Source of the DNA: Paramecium tetraurelia
Lineage: Eukaryota > Ciliophora > Oligohymenophorea > Peniculida > Parameciidae
NCBI RefSeq assembly: GCF_000165425.1
Contig: NW_001799622.1
Location: 62,001-126,000, forward strand
Direction of reading: 5' to 3'
DNA: 64,000 bases
Positions within the stretch are counted from its first letter, which is position 1, and every line of letters begins with the position of its first letter. Below, one piece after another: positions 12,664 to 23,866 of this stretch. The translations under genes and the position numbers were made by a program. The notes below the pieces were generated by a model, which was not told where the DNA came from, made no database searches, and saw nothing but the letters and a program-made list of their open reading frames with translations.

Positions 12664-14364
12664 ATGCTTGCCTAGAAGAATACAAAAATTTCCAATGATC
12701 ACATTTTGAACGGAAGTTGTGAAATGGAAGACTTAACAAGTAATCCATAAGATGACTGTCTAATAGTTTATCCATACGAATTAGTTAACAGGGAGTTCTT
12801 TGGATTTATCGAGAAGACATCCCTTATCAAGGAAAATTTAGAGCTGTTATCAAAAGTAGGTCAAAATTTAAGATTGAATTATAAAGATTGGCCAACAGCT
12901 GATTAGGCTATCTTACTTTTTTAAAAGAATATGTATCAGTTTTGTTGAATTTCAAGTCAAAATGCTAAGAAAAAGTCAATAAAATGGAGCGATTTCGAGA
13001 AGAAACTCTTTTATTGGATTGTTATGAGATATTATATCTACAAAGGAATCAAGGATAATAAATAGTTAGTATGGAATATATATTAATTTGTAAAGGCTAC
13101 TGAAGAATGGAGAGAAATATCAAAAATCGTTTTAGGAAGGAATGCTCATTAATGTCGATTGAAATGGGAATAAAAATATAAAATACCATTATCAGAAGCC
13201 CCTTGGACCGAATAAGAGGACAACTTACTCTATTAAGTGCATGAGTAAGAGTATTTCTAAGTTTTAGAGAGTTTAAGAAAACAGGTAGGGAGAATAAGTG
13301 GTCTAAAATTTCAAGAGAAATATTTAAAAGATCTAATAATAAAATATTCAGATAACCTAAATAGTGTAGAGAACGATGGATTAACCGTTTGGATCCAAAT
13401 ATTTCGAAGTACCAAAAAGATAATTATTAGTGATCCTTGGAGTAAACAACAAGAAATAGATTTGTTAAAAACAATACTAATAAGAGGTAAGAAATGGTCA
13501 GAACTATCAACTCTTTATGGGAGAGCTAGAACTGAGAATTCTTTAAAAAATAAATACAACTCTATCCTTAAAAAAGAAAAAATAAAGTATGAGTTTGAAA
13601 CAATAAATCCACATTTATTTGAGAAAGTTTAAAAATTGAGAAAAGACTATTCTAAAAGTTATGGTAAAGTCACTCCCATTGAAGAAATCGATAACTATGA
13701 ATGGTAGTTTATAGTTTTAGCAATATAATCATTGTACATAGAAAAATGCATGTAAGAAGGTAAGATTGAAGAGGCTTAAAAAATCAATAATGATAATTTT
13801 TTCGATCTATTTCATGAAGAACCATTAATCAAAACATATAAAAGCATTTTATATAAAAAAGAACTAAATATTAAAAAGGTCGACCAGAATTTGGTTCTTA
13901 ATAATGAAAAGTGTGGAGTTGTAGTATTTAATCATAAAAATAAAAAAGTATTTTTAACACCGTATAATGTGATTGATTTTTAAAATATAGTTTTAAATCA
14001 AATTAAAAAGAAGGTTAAATTGGAAGATAATACGACAACTACATCTACTTAATCTGATCCAACCTAGAATTATATAAGAAATTCAATAGGGACTTAATCC
14101 ATCTAATAACTATTATATTTCACTAATTAGCCTAATTATTTTGTTCCTTTGAGTTAGAGCATTTTCAATAGTTATTGGTTGCCTCCTGTCTTTCCATAAC
14201 AAATTGTAACTTCTTAAGTTTAAAATAATAACGGCATTGGTTGTTAATAATTTTAGGAGAATAAACTAAATGAAAACCATTAGCAATAAAAAGAAGATTT
14301 AAATAACCTTTTTGAAGAAATCGGAGTTGATATCAAAATAGTTAATTCGGATGATGAATAATGA
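12664..14364 (+). CDS. Myb-like DNA-binding protein (second copy of the type)
   Basis: 543 aa from ATG 12664 (alternative ATG 12724) to TGA 14362-14364, introns 12933-12956 (ends AAG), 13245-13267 and 13409-13430. Three Myb-like repeats: KWSDFEKKLFYWIVMRYY ... NAHQCRLKWEQ, then APWTEQEDNLLYQVHEEF ... NKWSKISREI ... PKQCRERWINRLDPNI, then DPWSKQQEIDLLKTILIRG ... KKWSELSTLYG ... NSLKNKYNSILKKE. The layout matches the Myb protein at 6663-8432, with an extra first exon and a Gln/Asn-rich tail ending NSDDEQ. Probably a nuclear DNA-binding protein. The third repeat lacks the usual first-helix Glu-Asp pair, so its DNA contact may be weaker. Confidence 0.82.
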
Positions 14365-14686
14365 TATAAATTAGTGTTCTATATTTTGTCACTATTTAAT
14401 TGATAAATTATTATAATTCATGGTGTATTATCAGATGATATCTTATAGACTAATTAATGTATGTATCAGATGAGTTCCATCTAATCTTTTTAAAACCACT
14501 AATATTATTGGAAAGATAATTCTTTAATGAATTTTTCTAAACACACATAATTGAAATATTACTATAAATAATAAATATTGAGTGAAAATGTCAAATTTTA
14601 AAGGTCAAGAAATTTTAAAATTGTTTGATAATGAAAAGTTATTTCTATATAATCTATGCCAAAAATTTAATAAACTAAAATAAAGT
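14365..14686. other. Short intergenic stretch between convergent genes
   Basis: AT-rich, no coding frame and no repeat recognised between the two convergent stop codons. Confidence 0.6.
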
Positions 14687-17044
14687 TCATGCAGATTTTC
14701 TCTTTTAATCGTGATCAGTTTGTAATTTGAGTTAGCTTAACAAATAGAGTTTTTAATCCTGTTGGTTCATTTAATTTTCACTTTCAAAAGTATTCTATCT
14801 TTTGCTCTTCTACCTTTGAGTGCATTATTATTCCATCTAATTATTTCTAGTGCCTCCAGTACTCTCTTAAAAATTGGCTTCATTACTATTATAATAAAAT
14901 TGTTTTAATATAATTTCTTTAGGAAAATTTTCAGAGATATTCTGCTAAAGTGGCTTAATGAAAGCTAAGAATTCTGCCTCACCCTAGCCAAATTCTTCTT
15001 CATCGAAATTAAACGAATAATGGTCCATTTTAAAAGGGGATTCAATCCTTTTTTATAAAATATCCTTATATAAATTTTTGTCTCCCCATTAAACCATCCA
15101 TGGATGTCTTAATAAGGATTCTATGTTATCTATTCTATTTTTTGGATTTTTAGCCAGCAAGTTGTTTAATAGGTCTTTAATTAATGGGGACATTTGTAAT
15201 TATGGAGGAAAATTTAACTTTTAATTAAGTATTCTTGTGTATATCTCCTCAGTATTTCTCGAATAATAGGGAGGTAAGCCAGTAACCAGTTCATATAACA
15301 ATGCTCCTAAGCAATACAAGTCTAACTGGAATGTATGTCCAGATTTTAATAGCATCTCGGGGGCCATGTATTCAGGTGATCCGCAAAATGAATATCCTAT
15401 ATCTTATTCAGTCATGTTAGGTTTGGATAATCCAAAGTCTGCAATTCTAACATGACCGTCAAAATCAATTAGGATATTTTCTGGTTTAATATCTCTATAA
15501 ATAATGTTATTTTCATGTAAGTGTTTCATGCCAAGACAAATTTCTGAGAAGTAAAAGAATGCTTCCTCCTCCTTCATTCTTTTGACCTAATGCATATATA
15601 AATCAAAATACTTTTCGCAAAAGGTAAAACAACTCCCCTCCGGAACAGTATTCTAATACAAAAACTAAATATTTTCTAGATTCAAAAGCATATTGCATTT
15701 TCACAATAAAAGGATGATTAAGGATAGACATAATATCTCTCTCATTTTATATGATTGTTTATTTATTCTATTAGATAATGGGATTCTTCTCTATCAATTT
15801 CATAGCATAATATTAGCCAGATCTTCTTTCTCTTACCATGTAAACTTTAGAGAATCCTCCCATACCTATGCATCTTATGAATTCAAAGTCTTTAAGACTG
15901 ACTCTGGGTGTCTTGATTTCATTCTCCAAAGCGAATACAGGTTCAATAATCAAAGGTTGAAGTTAAATAGAATTTAACAAAGATAAGGGTCTCTCTACTT
16001 TTGTTAAGATATAATCGACAGGAATCGAAATATTACAGGTTTTAATTCCAATAACAGTGGGTAAAGTGGTTCCGAAATTTTTCATTATAATTTGTTTAAC
16101 TAGATCTACTAAATATTATATAGAATTTTATTAGACATCTACAGTTATCTTTTCTTTATGCGTTTTACAGAGTAATATGATGTTTATGGAATCCTAGAAT
16201 TACTTTCTATCGAATAAATTAATTAATTAGTTTACCTGTTTGTGAATGGTTTATTTGGATTAATCTCAATTATTGGTTAAGAAGCTGAGTGGACTTAAGT
16301 TTTTTAACCCTCTAATTGTTTGGTGCTGTTAGATTTATAGGAGTTCGATTACATAAACAATTGGGATTAGTGCTTTGCACTTGAAACTCCTAAAGATTTT
16401 TAAGAGTTTATCCTTTAAAAAAATTCTTCTTCTTATTATCGTTACTTCATTTCTTATATTGCTAAGTCTGCTTTCTATTTTAATGTGAGTTCAGTTTTAT
16501 TCATTGCAGATTAAGGTTGGGTCAGCATGATCTCAGATGATTTTGGCATAGCAGAAGAAATAAGTGTTAACTACTTGTAATCGTCTTATATTTTATCAAT
16601 TTTATTAAGTGATGACTAAGAGTTTTAATGCGAATGTGGTTGTGTCTTGATGTGGTTTCCAACTTATCTCATCACAGTTTTTGATTACAATTGCTTTTAC
16701 TCTTGGCTAACAAATTTAGGAGACATGAACCCTTTTGATTTGAGCAGATCTGTTTATTATACTTTTCTTTACGTTTGTCTCAGTTTTTATAATAAACAAA
16801 TACTATTGTTATGTAATCCTTAGATTATTCTGAGAACCATTTGATCTTAGCAACGGACTTTATTATTGGATTAATTATTTGTTAGCCTGGTATAAATTAA
16901 TTTAGTTACTTTGAATTCTATTTGTAAGGTCTGGGAATTAGAGAATCGTGCTTAAATTTATTCTCTATTTGAGAGATAACTCATTAATGCTTGGGGAGGG
17001 ATTTCTGAAGACTAAGTTTTATGATGTTATCTTTTTGGTGGCAT
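14687..17044 (-). CDS. AGC-type serine/threonine kinase with long N-terminal extension
   Basis: 751 aa from ATG 17044 (MPPKRQHHKTQSSEIPPQAL) to TGA 14687-14689. Introns: 16887-16909 (CAG), 16779-16803 (GAG), 16207-16235, 15587-15611. The first 270 residues are Gln/Ser-rich. About 90 residues before the kinase (NIILLCKTHKEKITVDV on) look folded but unrecognised. The kinase spans roughly 360-620: IGMGGFSKVYMV, YYAMKLIEK, IYRDIKPENILIDFDGH, IADFGLSKPN, CGSPEYMAPEMLL, and an AGC-style tail after HPWMVQWGDK. This resembles PKA/PKG/S6K-like kinases of ciliates. No regulatory cyclic-nucleotide domain is present. Substrate unknown. Confidence 0.85.
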
Positions 17045-17193
17045 AAAAATTAAATTTATAAATAAATAAATGTCAAGTTTAATATTTAGAAAATTTTTAA
17101 AAGAAATACTGTATAATATCCTTAAAATTGTCTTAAAATAATATTATTTTTTGTGGTTCTTATTTAAAATATTCTATAAACAAAATATTATAG

Positions 17194-18099
17194 TCATTAT
17201 TTACTTTTTACTCGATTTTAATCATGAATTAGATGCATCAATTCATTAATTTCTGTTTAGAATTCTTTACTTACGCTTTATTAGTACTTTTTTGAACTTC
17301 TTTAATTATTAATTCTGGGTTTGAAGGTACAATCAACCATTTCTTTTTATTATTATTTCTTTTATTAAATATCTATTTTATTTTATAGTTTTTGTTTCCA
17401 TTCTTCATTTCTTTCTGCAATTGCAGTCACTCTTGCAGTTTATGCTCTATGTATAGATTAATTATTCTCCTGTTCTTTTTATTGTTCCTTCACTTTTTGT
17501 TTTGAATAGCACCTTTATCGTTCATTTTATTGCAAATAGTAAGAACTACTTTTGTGATTGATCTTAGAGGATGAATAATTTTACGTTCTCATCCTTTCAT
17601 AATTGTAAGGTTGTTTTTTAGCAGGAGAAATGCTTTATGTATATTATTTCATGGATTTTTGAGATTATTAGGTTTCGTTAAAGTTTTTGATTGGAGTTTA
17701 TGTTTATGTTTATTATTCATTATTTTTTATTGGATTCGGTTATATGAGGATTTGTTAAGATGAAATTTGTTAGTTCTGAGACTATTCTTAATTTTCTATG
17801 CATTTGGGTTTGATTGTATCCGGACTCAAACTTTTTGTGTTTGCTTATTTTTTAAATGAATCACTGCTTCTCAATTATTCATCATAAAACTTGATTTTTT
17901 ATTAAATGGATCTTTGGATATTTCTGATGATACAAGATGATTATTTTGCAGTAATTTTTGCATTAAACAACGATTCACTCAACTGAATTGTCTCCTTGTC
18001 TACCTTTGTACGCGAAACTACTTTTAAAGCATAATTTTATTGATGTATTCTCCTTTTCTAAGTTTGAGCAAAAAAGAATGCTTCATGTTTATCATTCAT
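17194..18099 (-). CDS. Hypothetical Gln-rich protein with CTFKPRI motif, 301 aa
   Basis: Single exon from ATG 18099 (MNDKHEAFFFAQTQKRRIHQ) to TGA 17194-17196. Highly rich in Gln, Asn, Ser and Lys, probably largely disordered. Near the C-terminus it has EMVDCTFKPRINNQ; the C-T-F-K-P-x-I motif is common in ciliate and algal proteins of cilia and centrosomes, where it follows a helical stretch, as here (VTAIAERNEEWKQKLQNKI). That parallel is the only hint of function. No membrane segment. Confidence 0.7.
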
Positions 18100-18231
18100 T
18101 TGTAATTTAGATTGTTTACTTATATTAAATAATTTTATTGTGTATTTATTTTAATTATTCATACAGTTTACAGTAAGAAAGAGAAACAATAACTAAAATA
18201 GATGATGTAGATTGATATAAAATCACTGAAC

Positions 18232-20876
18232 TCACACTTTAATCTCTTTTCTTCTTTCTGGTTCTAACTCTTCCTCCAAAGATCCTAGTATTTGAAACAA
18301 AATTGAGCTTAAATATGAATTTTAGAAACCCTAATGATCAAAAATGAAACAATACTTCGGATGTTAAATTAGGTTTGATGAATTTACATAAGTTGAAATA
18401 TCCACTATATTCTTAGTCTCCTAAGAATACTCCCAAGGATCGTTTGTATCTGTTTATCAATCTACCTTAGTAATATAAAAATATCCCCAAATTGTTTTAG
18501 GGCAGTCTGCAAATACCGTAAGCCTCAGTGCACTCATTCAATCTATTGACTAACTTTTCGTTTCCCACCATTACTTTGAACTTGTTCTCCATCTTATTTT
18601 TGATAGATGAAAAAGCTTGAGGTTGATCATTTACAAACATCTTGTAAGGAAGTTGATCCAAAGAATAGAACTTGATATATTCCTTTAAGGAATAATCAGG
18701 ATATTTAATGGCTTCCTCCTTCTTGAGATCAAAAGCTGCATATGTATTTGAGACAATATCATCATTGTAAAGGTTTAATTCAAATACTTTCTAATGAGAA
18801 TGTATTTTTGCAAGATCAAATATAAATATCTTTGTGTAGTTATAATTGCAATTAATTATGAAGTCTTCTTCAGTCAAGAGATGAGTGATAGCACTCAATA
18901 AGACATTTTTACTTTCCGGAGAATCGACTTTTCTCTCCTTTTCACTACTAATTGTGAGAGTGTAATTGTAGAATGTCAAAGATTCATCATTAGGATTTAA
19001 AAGGTTATTCATTGATATAAAGCCAACATAATAATTATTCTACGATTTATGACAAATCATAACACTATCACCCAACCGAAGTGAGGCAATTTTGAAATTC
19101 AATGCATATTACTTTTTGTTGAATTATTACTATTCTTCTTAAATCAAGCCTTCACCTCCATTTCTAGTAATCTATTCATAGTCTTATTTGTTTAAACATA
19201 TCTTCTTCTTTGGAATATCGAAATTAAATAGAAAATCACTCAAATCCTCTAAATCCTTTGTTTCTTTCTCAAATAAAATAATTAAAGGTATCTTCTCTTG
19301 CATATCATCAGTTGTGTATTAAGATTTCTTTCTTCTTAGACGATAGGCATATTCAATTTTCAATTCAGATGCTTCAGATATTTTGGCATTGTCTAAAAAC
19401 AACCCAAAACAAGACATCGGTGATTAAACGAGTTTCGAAATTCTAATTTTTATACTTATTAATAAATTACTCATCAATGAAGGTTAAGGATAACTTTGGT
19501 TAACGAATGGCATTATTCTCTGCTACCTTATTGAAAGAGATGTCCTCCTCCTATTAATTCCCATAAATCAATTAACAATATTTACAAACATTCTTCATCT
19601 CATCTCTTGAGAACTTCTATAAATGATTTTCACTATCCTTTAAGTGCAATACCATAATGTCTTCCAAGACTTCTCCCATGCTTCTCAATCCTCCAAACAC
19701 AATCAATTGATCTTTAAAAACTATACAACTATGTGAAAATCTTGGCTAAAACATAGGAGTCTTGGATCTTGGTACTAATTTGCTCCAAGTCTAACACTTT
19801 AATTAAGAAATTCTACCCTCATGATAGTCTCAAATATCCAAATATCATTCTTTGGATATATGGGCTTTTCCTCTTCATCCACATTCTAAAAATTATCCTC
19901 TTAATCCTACTCCATAGCCTCTTCTTCATTATCCTTTTATTAATCATATTAATAACTAGTTAATATTTCTAAAGATATACCCTTCCCCTCCTATAATAAA
20001 CAGAAATCTATCAGCATATGCCACTGCAGAATGAGATGCACGAGGTGTGGGCTGCTATGATCCATTTGGCTTGATCTTCTCTATTTTAATTGCAATGTTG
20101 TTTTCGCCATTCTACTTTTTGTCCTCTATTGAATCTTATTAGTCAAATCTTTGTTGTAGATCATTGATGTTCTCAAAATCCAATTTATACAAATCCTTAT
20201 AAAATATTAATTGTTTTTGTGACATTTAACCTTGACCTCCAAAAATGTAAACACTCTCTCCAATCTTATTTGCCGTATGACTTTCTAATTTAATCATCTC
20301 GTCTCCAGTGAAATTTACGATTTATAGAAATTTGTTTGTTTTTATATCATATAACCAATGAGACTCTGTCATAGTGTTCTGTACTTAGTCCCAACCTCCG
20401 TATATGTATATTAATCTCTATGATAAAGCAACCATTGAATGTCCTTCTCTTGCTTACATGTCTTTTGGAACTTATATTTCCGTCCACTCTGATGTGTCAA
20501 TGTCGAAGCTCCAAAAATCACCCATAATTTGGTCATTACTAGACCCTCCAAAAAAATAAAGCTTATTTTGAAGGCAAACAGAGCAATGGGAATCTCTACC
20601 AGCTGGGTGATTGGCGGAAGGACTGGCCAATCTTTCCCATTAAAATGTTATGCAATCCATACGATAGATTAATTCCCATTATTTGGCATTGTCTGATTTG
20701 CCACACCCGCTGAAAACATACATGTATTTATCATGCAAGACAGCGGTATGGCCCCATCTCTTGCAAGGATAATTTGGACTTTTCCTCTTGTTTACACTCG
20801 AGTTTTTAGATATCCACTATGCATTTCTAAAGATTTTTGTTGGGATTGTTGTTATCTCTTATTGAATTTAATTCAT
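18232..20876 (-). CDS. Kelch-repeat protein fused to a MORC-like GHKL/S5 region
   Basis: 846 aa from ATG 20876 to TGA 18232-18234. Introns: 19956-19980, 19791-19816, 19443-19470, 18331-18355. Residues 35-330 carry kelch repeats (RWGHTAVLHDKYMYVFSGCG, SHCSVCLQNKLYFFGGSSND, IYIYGGWDQ, ESVYIFGGQG, DRFLFIIGGEG, CIVFKDQLIVFGGL). From about residue 400 the protein resembles MORC ATPases: SCFGLFLDNAKISEASELK at the usual DNA(S) site, IASLRLGDSVMI plus NNYYVGFIS, then an S5-like segment GIFLYYQGRLINRYKR, GYFNLCKFIKP and GFQNSYL. The canonical Asp-Gly-Gly and Lys loops look degenerate, so ATP use is doubtful. The join is inferred from a continuous spliced frame. Confidence 0.8.
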
Positions 20877-20980
20877 ATAATTTTATAATTTAATTAATAT
20901 TCATGATCACAAATTAAATTAAATATTCATTCGCCCTTTATTCCAAATACTTCCTAGTGTCTCAACAATATAATTAAGAC

Positions 20981-21277
20981 ATGTATTATCATCGCAGTAC
21001 CGAATTTATCACTTATTCATTATTAGTCCCTTTGCGTTCAGAACACGAAAACCAACTCTAAAAATTAATTTCAAAAGGCGCCTAAATTATAGGCGGAGCT
21101 CAATTCCCATACAATGGAGCATATTACATCATCAATACAGAAGATGACAACAACATCAAATCCTTTATCAATAATGATCCATATACATAAAATAATTTAG
21201 CGAAAACCACCTATGAACAAATCTACCCCCAAATTGATAATTTTGATCAATTAAGTTAGCTCTATAGTTTTAAATGA
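20981..21277 (+). CDS. YCII-domain (YciI-like) protein, 98 aa
   Basis: Intronless frame, ATG 20981 to TGA 21275-21277. It covers a whole YCII domain: FITYSLLVPLRSEHENQLQK with the conserved His, then the glycine turn ISKGAQIIGGAQFPYNGAYY, and SFINNDPYTQNNLAKTTYEQ with the DP motif near the active-site pocket. YciI-like proteins are small ferredoxin-like fold enzymes or binding proteins, common in bacteria and scattered in eukaryotes. The true reaction is unknown. Size matches the family (about 95-100 aa). Codon use, with TAA/TAG as Gln, is native to this genome. Confidence 0.78.
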
Positions 21278-21435
21278 AGAATATATATGAATAGAATTTT
21301 ATATATTAATAAAAAACAATTTCTTTATTTTATAAGAAATATTATTGTTATTATATATAATCATTATTCTGAAAAAATGAATCTATAATTAATTATGAAT
21401 TCGAGAAATAATGCCAATCTCTCTATATTATATTT

Positions 21436-21609
21436 ATGAAGATTTTAAAGAAAAAATGTTTGTTGTTAGAAGAGTAATTTAATTTTCAGTAGTCTGGAAA
21501 TTTTAATGGTTGTATTAAAGCTTCTTATTTTAACTCAGCTGCAACTACTTATTCATGCTATTATTAGTATTGTGTAGTTGAAGACTCAATATTTATAAGC
21601 ATACGTTGA
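21436..21609 (+). pseudogene. Cysteine-rich fragment, possible remnant of a secreted protein
   Basis: A 57-codon frame from ATG 21436 to TGA 21607-21609 containing NFQQSGNFNGCIKASYFN and TYSCYYQYCVVEDSIFISI. The pattern of paired cysteines in a Tyr/Ser-rich stretch ending in alternating hydrophobics recalls the C-terminal part of ciliate leishmanolysin-type (M8) secreted proteases. No catalytic HExxH region is found upstream, so if the likeness is real only a tail survives. Low confidence. Confidence 0.3.
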
Positions 21610-22712
21610 AAATTATATAAGATCCTATTAAGTTTAATTTTTGATTTTTTTAAACTCAATATCTCCTTTGCAGAAATTTCATGCTCTTCATTTGATTAAT
21701 TTTGATTCACTAACCTATAAATGAATGAATGATGAATCATTTTCACTTAATATGGTTTTGTGTAGAATTTGAATGAAATAACATAAAAAAATATATAAGT
21801 TTATTAATATTGGGAAGTGAAAATTTTAATATCATTTTGATTATATTTCAATTAGAACCAGACTTGGGTAGATCATATTTTAATGAATAATGTTCTTTCA
21901 TTTACAACAACAATTTCAATAATAAAAACTTATCAATTAGTATTTCGGCAACAATATATTTTTTCTAAAGTAGGTTGCTAAATTTGATAAAATGTTAAGA
22001 AAATCAAAAACATCTTGTTTCACACACATACTAGAGTGGCGCCTGAACATAAATAGAAGTCAAATCCATTAATATAATTTAAGAAGATAAACTAGAAAAA
22101 AATAATTAAAAACTGAAAAAAAGATGTCATAAAAATTTGGGAATAATTAAAGTTAAAAGAAAATACAGACAAGGTATCCAGAATATTTATTATTATTATG
22201 ATTATCATGTAAAAAATAATATTTTAGGTTTACTTATTTTTATCCCCTTGCTTGCTTATCAAAATAAATGACTAAATTAAGAACATGATATATAATGGAA
22301 TGAATGTAGAATCAATTATTTACAAATGGAAGTATTAAAGTATAAAAATAGATCTGTATCATATTATAAAATAAAATTCATTTCCTTAATCTCATAAGAA
22401 ACAAAAAGCTTGAGACTGATATGAAATTGATACTCTCATTATCATGTTTAGTTAGGAATTGGCAAGATTGGGACCATTAAAAAGTAATCTGTACTATACA
22501 AGAGTTAAAATTCAATGATATTGTTTGATTGAGGTATAAACCGTCATATTAATGTTCATTATCAATTTAGATTAAGGTAGAGGTATCTATAAAGATGTCT
22601 TTGGATAGTTTAATTAATAATTATTTTAAATTGATTGCATAGAAATAATCCCTCATCATCGTTTATATTTATTTCATTTTAATTACCCGTTTTTATATAT
22701 TATTATTAAATA
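21610..22712. other. Long intergenic stretch, nothing recognised
   Basis: About 1.1 kb of very AT-rich sequence. TGA codons break every frame often on both strands; no repeat or RNA gene was recognised. The last part must include the promoter of the trichocyst matrix protein gene. One of the longest non-coding gaps in the window. Confidence 0.5.
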
Positions 22713-23796
22713 ATGAAAGTGACAATCGCCCTTGTATTGTTAGTCGCATTGGCATCAGCCACATCTACTCAAGATTAAATTCTTGCTCTCCTTCAAACAG
22801 GAACAAAGGCAAGCGATGCCATAGACACTGTCTTTGGTTTATTGAACGATTTGATTCAATCAAATAAGGATGCTTAATTTGCAGCAGATCAAAAGAATGA
22901 AACAGATGAATGGATTGGCGCATAGTAATTATGTTGATTAATTGTAGGACAATCGAGTAATTCACTAAAATCAAGTCTTTGAATCAAAAATTATTCCAAT
23001 AATCAATTGAAAACAGAGCCCAATTTGAATAAGATCTCCATGACACAAAGAATTACCTTGCTTGGAACGAATAAAGATAAGATGAAATAAATAGAAAGAT
23101 CTAAGTTCTTCTTGACGAATAATGTCTTAGCAATCAACTCTTTGTTAGATCAATCAAACAAAACAGAGAAGCTCTTGAAGTTGTCAGAGTACTCAAACAA
23201 GATGTCGCAGGATACATTATCAACGGAGACTCCTTTGAATTAGTTTAAGTCCACAGTGTTGCTGACAAATTGAAACAATATAGCAACACATTCTAAGAAT
23301 AGGAGATCCAATCATTCCTCTAATTGGCCAACAAATAAGAAGACGGAGCATCAAGCAGAGGAGCAACCTTGGCAGAAAGAGTCTTGGGTGTCTTGGAATC
23401 CCTTGAAGCCAACCTTTAAGCCTCACTTGAAGCTCTTGAAGTCAACGAGATCAATGCATCATGGGAATTGGCTGGTTGGGTTTCTTTGAGTGAAGCTGAA
23501 GTAGCAAACCTCAAAGTTGAATACGAAAGAAAATAAGTCTATGCTGACAGATTAGCTACTGTAACATTATTTAATTAATTATTCTCTAGTAAATCTAAGC
23601 TGCCTTAGCACAATAAGCCAAATCCAAGATCATCCTCTAAGAATCACAAGATGCTTTAGATCAAGCCTTATCTGATTTGGAAAACAAGAGAGCTGACTAT
23701 GCTGAAGCCAAGGCCAAAAGAGATGAAGAGAATGCCATCCTTGCCGAAGTCATCACTATGTTCAAGAAATAAGTTGCTTCATGGTCTGGAAGATGA
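22713..23796 (+). CDS. Trichocyst matrix protein (TMP)
   Basis: 343 aa, ATG 22713 to TGA 23794-23796, introns 22925-22947 and 23561-23589. Signal peptide MKVTIALVLLVALASATS, then the standard TMP opening KASDAIDTVFGLLNDLIQSN, long amphipathic helices with few cysteines, and the second-chain pattern GATLAERVLGVLESLEANLQ. It ends ITMFKKQVASWSGR. TMPs are made as proproteins, cleaved into two chains and packed as a crystal in trichocysts, the exocytotic organelles of Paramecium. The family is large. GC and codon bias are higher than the neighbours, in line with strong expression. Confidence 0.93.
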
Positions 23797-23866
23797 GATT
23801 CATCATTTTATATTCAATATAAATATGAATTCATTTATTCAATGTTTCATACAGCAGGCAGTCAAA

